Positions 60,039 through 64,000 of a stretch of 64,000 nucleotides of DNA are shown piece by piece. How positions within the stretch are numbered: the first letter of the stretch is position 1; each line of letters starts with the position of its first letter. The notes under the pieces are model-generated. The model saw only the letters and a program-made list of their open reading frames with translations, was not told where the DNA came from and made no database searches. The DNA lies in assembly GCF_025938095.1 (NCBI RefSeq), contig NZ_JAPCZF010000009.1, positions 91,435-155,434 of the forward strand, written 5' to 3'. The DNA is from Novosphingobium sp. JCM 18896 (GTDB taxonomy: Bacteria > Pseudomonadota > Alphaproteobacteria > Sphingomonadales > Sphingomonadaceae). Made by a program: the position numbers and the translations under genes.

Positions 60039-60500
60039 GTGCTCCCGCTGGTGCTGCTGACCTATGGATTGAGGTTCTACACAGACGCGAAACGGTGGGA
60101 CTTCCTCCCCGACTTCAGTTTTTCCGAGCCCTTCCCAAAGAGCGGGGAGTTCAAGGTGCGTCGGGCTTATGCGTCCGGCGAAACGATGCCGCTCATGGTG
60201 ATCGCGAGCGACCGGAAGGTCGTCGTTCAGCTGCTCAATAAACGCTCCGAGCCGATCTTCGCGACCTATGTCCGCGAGAACCAATCCGCGAGTGTACAGG
60301 TGCCCAAGGGGGCATGGAACCTCCGTTTGATCGAGGGAAAGAATTGGCACGGCGACAACGAGTTCTTCGGCGCCAACACGGTGACGGAGGACTCCCTTAA
60401 GCGAATGGACCTCACTGAGCGCGGGCGAACCATCGACCTGCGGCGCCGGTTCGACGGCAACCTCAAAACCGTGAACCGCTGGTCGGATCCGACTTTCTAA
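60039..60500 (+). CDS. Membrane-anchored conserved hypothetical protein
   Basis: 153-aa protein with one N-terminal membrane helix (VLPLVLLTYGLRFY) and a beta-rich periplasmic domain (LMVIASDRKVVVQLLNKRS; SASVQVPKGAWNLRLIEGK). The first usable start is GTG 60039. The frame stays open to 59991 without ATG, GTG or TTG, while an ATG at 59990 lies in another frame. This could mean a GTG start or a one-base shift in the sequence. It continues the traI-linked gene run. Confidence 0.65.
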   Translation: MLPLVLLTYGLRFYTDAKRWDFLPDFSFSEPFPKSGEFKVRRAYASGETMPLMVIASDRKVVVQLLNKRSEPIFATYVRENQSASVQVPKGAWNLRLIEGKNWHGDNEFFGANTVTEDSLKRMDLTERGRTIDLRRRFDGNLKTVNRWSDPTF

Positions 60501-60609
60501 TTCCCGCTCGACGGGGGATTGGAAATCAAGCTGCCTGCTCTGCTTCGCAGGAGTATTGGTTGGGTGCACCGTTGGCTATCATGTCGTGCGCTAGGACAAG
60601 GACCAGGCC

Positions 60610-60891
60610 ATGGACGACACGCGCATCTTTCTGAACGCCGAGATCAGCAAGATCAATTTTCTCCTTGAGAACCTCTACGCGGTCGCGCTGCGTGATCGCG
60701 GTGCGGCGGCTGATGACGTTCCGGGCCTTGCCGAAGCACTTTTGCATCAGGCGAGCCAACCAGGGACATCCTATGGTGAAAGCGGAGGCGAGGAGGAGGA
60801 AGTCGCGATCCGTGAACTTGCCCAGCACAGGATCGCGATGTTCTTTTCCGGAGTCCAAGAGCGTCTGCGCTCGCATGAGGCTGGCGATTGA
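60610..60891 (+). CDS. Small acidic hypothetical protein
   Basis: 93-aa acidic helical protein (MDDTRIFLNAEISKINFLLENLY; GESGGEEEEVAIRELAQHRI). No family recognised. The start ATG 60610 has GACAAGGACC upstream, a modest ribosome site. It stands alone between two noncoding gaps; 60892-61055 shows no gene. Confidence 0.55.
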   Translation: MDDTRIFLNAEISKINFLLENLYAVALRDRGAAADDVPGLAEALLHQASQPGTSYGESGGEEEEVAIRELAQHRIAMFFSGVQERLRSHEAGD

Positions 60892-61055
60892 GCGTCCAGC
60901 GTCCGTTGTGACAGGCGGATCGGCCCTTACGGCGTAACTTGGCGACGGCAGTACGTCGCTCACTACCTCCACAGTTGTGAGCGCGGCGCCGATCTTCTTG
61001 CCTCAAAACCTGGCGGGGCGCTTGCGTCGTCAATGATGAGGTGTAGAATTGAACG

Positions 61056-61091
61056 CGCGATAACCGAACCAAGCCTCAAGTCAGAGGCTTG
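61056..61091 (+). promoter_or_regulatory. Conserved leader hairpin, copy 2 (masks ribosome site)
   Basis: The same 21-bp block as at 53194 ends in CAAGCCTC (61070-61077) paired with GAGGCTTG (61084-61091). Relative to copy 1 the loop-closing pair is C-G instead of T-A, a compensatory change. The 3' arm contains the AGAGG ribosome site of the transglycosylase gene at 61095. Confidence 0.7.
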
Positions 61092-61094
61092 TTC

Positions 61095-61934
61095 ATGAAA
61101 ATCCCCAAAAGTTTCATCGTCATCGCCGTACCTTTAGCCATGGCCAATGTGGCAAATGCTCGCCAGGTGGAGGTAAGCGCCTTCACCGCGAGCAATGGCG
61201 AGTTTCGTCTCCTCGAACCGGGGCGCACGCCATCTACCAGCGCTGATACGGCAGCGGTGTCTTCCGCACGTCTCGACAGCGAATTCGAAGCATTGGCTCC
61301 CGAAACCATTACCGATTCTGGCCCGAGCCTTGTCGCGAGCATGAATATCCCATCATGGATGAAGGGGAGGGCTTCCTCAACCGATGTCACCGCGCCGCTC
61401 GCGTCGAACGCATCGATCACGGCGTGCGGGCCTGTCCCTTACGCGCCGCACCCAGCTCTGAACGCGGCGCAGGAACTGCGGCGGCAACGGTATTTCGGTC
61501 AGATGGCGACAGCTGCGTGCGGGGCGGGGGTGCCGGTCGATCTGTTTGATGCGCTGATCATCCAGGAGAGCCGCTACAACCCGCTCGCGATCAGCTCGAA
61601 AGGCGCCTCTGGTCTGACCCAGCTCATGCCCGGCACCGCGACCTCTCTGGGTGTTTTCGATCGATGGAGCGTTGTGCAAAATCTTGATGGCGGAGCGCGC
61701 TACCTGCGCAAGCAGCTGGACACATTCGGGAATTGGGCGCTCGCGCTCGGGGCATACAATGCAGGTCCAGGCAATGTGATGAAGTACGGCGGGCTGCCGC
61801 CGTTCCGAGAGACCCGCGGCTATGTGCGAGCGATCCTCTCGAGCGTCAGCACATATCAACTGCGGCAGAGGTCTGGGATCGGACTCGCGTCACAGCCGAG
61901 CAGAGGCGTCACGCTCGCGTGGTTCAACCGATAG
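61095..61934 (+). CDS. Lytic transglycosylase, VirB1-like
   Basis: 279-aa exported lytic transglycosylase. A signal peptide covers about residues 1-20 (SFIVIAVPLAMANVANA). The SLT domain has catalytic E158 in IIQESRYNPLA, then SSKGASGLTQLMPGTA, and ALGAYNAGPGNV, the standard family motifs. It locally opens peptidoglycan for assembly of the conjugation channel. ATG 61095 is chosen because the AGAGG in the hairpin is correctly spaced. It probably opens a further transfer operon now interrupted by IS66 DNA to the right. Confidence 0.9.
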   Translation: MKIPKSFIVIAVPLAMANVANARQVEVSAFTASNGEFRLLEPGRTPSTSADTAAVSSARLDSEFEALAPETITDSGPSLVASMNIPSWMKGRASSTDVTAPLASNASITACGPVPYAPHPALNAAQELRRQRYFGQMATAACGAGVPVDLFDALIIQESRYNPLAISSKGASGLTQLMPGTATSLGVFDRWSVVQNLDGGARYLRKQLDTFGNWALALGAYNAGPGNVMKYGGLPPFRETRGYVRAILSSVSTYQLRQRSGIGLASQPSRGVTLAWFNR

Positions 61935-62211
61935 GCTCGATGTTCCAGAAGACCTCGAAGCCGATGTGATTGGCGAAGGCGAGCGCAATGAGCGCTATGA
62001 CCGGTGCGCCGTGAAAATAGTTCTTCTGCCATCGGAGCCAGATTTTCGGCAGTGCCAAAGCAATGTCGAGCCTGGTTCCGAGGGCGGGGCGCCATGTGCC
62101 CGCTCGCAATTCAGACGCGGTGACGATGACCGACAGCACCGCGCAGATAAGCGCCATGGAGTCCACAGCGATATAGAGCGATGTCCAGGCGATCAGTGCA
62201 TCGGGGTTCAT
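61924..62211 (-). CDS. Small membrane protein, convergent with the transglycosylase gene
   Basis: 95-aa protein with two or three hydrophobic stretches (SLYIAVDSMALICAVLSVIV; GAPVIALIALAFANHIGFEV). I chose ATG 62211; the frame is open to 62340, close to the IS66 end. It overlaps the end of the transglycosylase gene by 11 bp in the opposite direction. Family unknown. Confidence 0.5.
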   Translation of the reverse strand: MNPDALIAWTSLYIAVDSMALICAVLSVIVTASELRAGTWRPALGTRLDIALALPKIWLRWQKNYFHGAPVIALIALAFANHIGFEVFWNIEPIG

Positions 62212-62367
62212 GCGGCAACCATAGTCGATACGTTCTATGATTGCATTAATGGCGGGCGAAGTGGCGGGTTCCGGCGGTTCCTTCTGCTTGGTCAGCCGCG
62301 ATGAGTTATCGCTGTCGGTACCATGTCTTGGCGTAGCCATCCGGTGAAAGCCGCGGCGTAGCGCGGA

Positions 62368-64000
62368 TCAGGTGGTGATCGAGCGCTGGGTTGGCTGCCA
62401 GTTCCACGGCAGCAGCTGATCGAGTTGGCGGGCCGGATGCTCAGCAATGCGAGCGAGCACATCGGCGAGCCAGGCCTGCGGATCAACGTCGTTGAGGCGG
62501 GCGGTCTGGATCAGGGTGTAGAGGATGGCCGCGCGCTGACCGCCGCGATCGGATCCACAGAACAGCCAAGCCTTCCGTCCGAGCGGCACGCACCGCAGGG
62601 CACGTTCTGCGGCATTGTTGGTCTGGCAGATCCGGCCGTCGTCGAGGAAGCGGGTGAAGGCGTCCCAGCGCCGGAGCATGTAATTGATGGCCTTGGCGAG
62701 ATCGTGGTTGCGCGACAGCCTGGCGAGCTGGGTGGTGAGCCAGACGTGAAGCTCGGCCATGAGCGGCACACTCAGTTCCTGGCGCACAGCGAGCCGCTCG
62801 GCCGCGTCCTTGCCATTGATGCCGCGCTCGACGTCGAACAGGGCATCGATCCGCTGCACGGCCTCGAGCGCGATCGGGTAGATCATGCCGGCATGCTCAC
62901 CGCGGCTCTTCTTGCGAGCTGCGCCGGCGACGTCGGCCAGCTCGAAGAACTTGCGCCGCGCATGGGCAAAGCAGCCAGCCTCGAGCACGGGCGCAGGCAT
63001 ACGTCCGGGAGCGTAGAGCTCGCCGTAGCCGCCATAGGCATCGGCCTGCAGGATCCCTGACCACGACGCGAGATGCGCTCGTGGATGTTCGCCGCGCCGA
63101 TCGCGGGAGTAGTGGAACAGCGCCGCGGGCGGATCGGCGCCGGCGAACGGCCGATCATCGCGCACGTAGACCCAAAGTCTGGCCGTATCGGTCTTCACCT
63201 TGGCCATGACGGGCACGGTCGTATCGTCGCCATGCAATCGCTCGGCGGCGAGGACGTGCGCCTCGATGAGGCGATAGAGCGGCATCAGCGCAAAGGCGGC
63301 GGCACCGACCTGGTCGGCGAGCGTCGAAGTGCTGAGCAGCACGCCCTCGCGGGCGAAGCGCTCGGCCTGACGGTTGAGGGGCTGATGCTGGCCGTACTTC
63401 TCGAACAGCAGCATGGCGAGGAAGCTGGGACCAGCCCAGCCACGTGGCACGACGTGGAACGGCGCCGGCGGCTGCGTAATCGTCTCGCAGTCCCGGCAGG
63501 AGAACTTCTCGCGCACGGTCTGGATGACCTTCCAGGCGCGCGGGATCACCTCGAGCGTCTCGGTAACGTCCTCACCCAGCTTGGACAGCCGGGTGCCGCC
63601 ACAGGCCGGGCAAGAGCATGGCGCCGGCACGACGACCCGCTCGCGCGGCAGATGCTCGGGAAACGGCTTCCGGGATGGCCGCTTGCGTTCGAAGGCGGTG
63701 ACGGTCGCGGTCTTCTCGGCCGCGGCTTCAGCTGCAAGATCATCCTCGGCCGCGTCGGCCTCGAGATCTTCGAGCTGCAACTCCATCTGGTCGAGCAGCC
63801 GCCGGGTGCGCTCGGCACTGGCGCCGTACTGCTCGCGCCTGAGCTTGGCGATCTGCAGCTTGAGGTGCGCGATCACGGCCTCGGTGGCGCTCTCCCGGGC
63901 ATGGGCATTGGCGAGCTTGGCCTCGGCCTCATTGGCGCGCTGGGTCGCGCTCGCCAGCAGCGCCTTGAGCGCTTCGATATCGTCAGGAAGGGGCGAAACG
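62368..64000 (-). CDS. tnpC: IS66-family transposase TnpC (5' end beyond window)
   Basis: At least 543 codons of an IS66 transposase; the frame is open through the right edge, so the N-terminus is outside. From the visible N-terminal side: a coiled coil (LKALLASATQRANEAEAKL), a zinc ribbon (CPACGGTRL...CRDCE), the DDE domain (ERLHGDDTTVPVMA; ADAYGGYGEL; CQTNNAAERALR), and the IS66 C-terminal segment (LYTLIQTARLNDVDPQAWL). It appears intact. The element's left end must lie between 62212 and 62367; I could not fix its terminal repeat. Confidence 0.93.
   Translation of the reverse strand, partial: VSPLPDDIEALKALLASATQRANEAEAKLANAHARESATEAVIAHLKLQIAKLRREQYGASAERTRRLLDQMELQLEDLEADAAEDDLAAEAAAEKTATVTAFERKRPSRKPFPEHLPRERVVVPAPCSCPACGGTRLSKLGEDVTETLEVIPRAWKVIQTVREKFSCRDCETITQPPAPFHVVPRGWAGPSFLAMLLFEKYGQHQPLNRQAERFAREGVLLSTSTLADQVGAAAFALMPLYRLIEAHVLAAERLHGDDTTVPVMAKVKTDTARLWVYVRDDRPFAGADPPAALFHYSRDRRGEHPRAHLASWSGILQADAYGGYGELYAPGRMPAPVLEAGCFAHARRKFFELADVAGAARKKSRGEHAGMIYPIALEAVQRIDALFDVERGINGKDAAERLAVRQELSVPLMAELHVWLTTQLARLSRNHDLAKAINYMLRRWDAFTRFLDDGRICQTNNAAERALRCVPLGRKAWLFCGSDRGGQRAAILYTLIQTARLNDVDPQAWLADVLARIAEHPARQLDQLLPWNWQPTQRSITT

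Noticed and set aside
62425..63060. 211-codon plus-strand frame within the IS66 transposase
   Set aside because: Antisense shadow of a transposase with all expected motifs.

Overview
The window is GC-rich DNA from an alphaproteobacterium, most likely a sphingomonad (Sphingobium, Novosphingobium or Sphingomonas type). It reads as part of a conjugative plasmid or integrative conjugative element, not ordinary chromosome. The evidence is the gene set (strawberry-notch helicase, large ParB, ArdC, DUF1173, DUF3768, DUF736, DUF2493, MobF relaxase with F-type TraD, MucR), two alphaproteobacterial-type LexA boxes (GTTC-N7-GTTC), and the lack of housekeeping genes, rRNA or recognisable tRNA. These assignments come from reading translated sequence; no database search was run.

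Layout. (1) 1-268: iteron-like tandem repeats. (2) 466-13826: maintenance and transfer-support genes: a primase/Toprim protein, a giant methyltransferase-helicase (strawberry notch), a 711-aa ParB, the antirestriction protein ArdC, several conserved unknowns, DUF1173, and a TGT/DpdA-like protein. (3) about 13828-22482: a Tn554-like arsenic resistance transposon. It has an arsR - arsC(LMW) - arsC(Grx) - acr3 - arsH operon facing away from three tyrosine recombinases and a small coiled-coil protein. (4) 22631-34412: the backbone resumes with a PP-loop/PAPS-reductase-like enzyme, DUF3768, DUF736, an AbiE-like type IV toxin-antitoxin pair, an SSB-like protein, DUF2493 and small proteins. Several of these genes follow long palindromic GC-rich leaders. 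(5) about 34658-53028: an integrated defence island with two tandem integrases and matching att-like repeats at its ends. (6) 53030-61934: conjugation genes: an iteron/oriT-like region, a ribbon-helix-helix protein, TraD, TraI (MobF), DUF2726, small membrane proteins and a lytic transglycosylase. (7) 62368-64000: an IS66 transposase running off the right edge.

The most interesting part is 37225-48268, a compact, translationally coupled five-gene cassette under a LexA-type box. It encodes a 5-cytosine DNA methyltransferase, a P-loop ATPase with a zinc-binding cluster, an unknown 502-aa protein, an 1821-aa protein joining a clear PD-(D/E)XK nuclease motif to a HerA/FtsK-like ATPase, and a Vsr endonuclease. 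The three middle proteins have the order and architecture of the DndFGH/DptFGH restriction module. Here no dnd phosphorothioation genes are present, and the partner is a C5 methyltransferase plus Vsr. I read it as a methylation-guided restriction system not matching the commonly named classes. A dGTPase-like gene, two unknown N-terminally membrane-anchored proteins and a MucR regulator with a histone-H1-like tail share the island.

A second strong signal is a near-identical leader at 53194-53232 and 61056-61091. It forms a hairpin with one compensatory base-pair change, and its 3' arm covers the ribosome binding site of the next gene. This looks like a shared translational control element of two conjugation operons.
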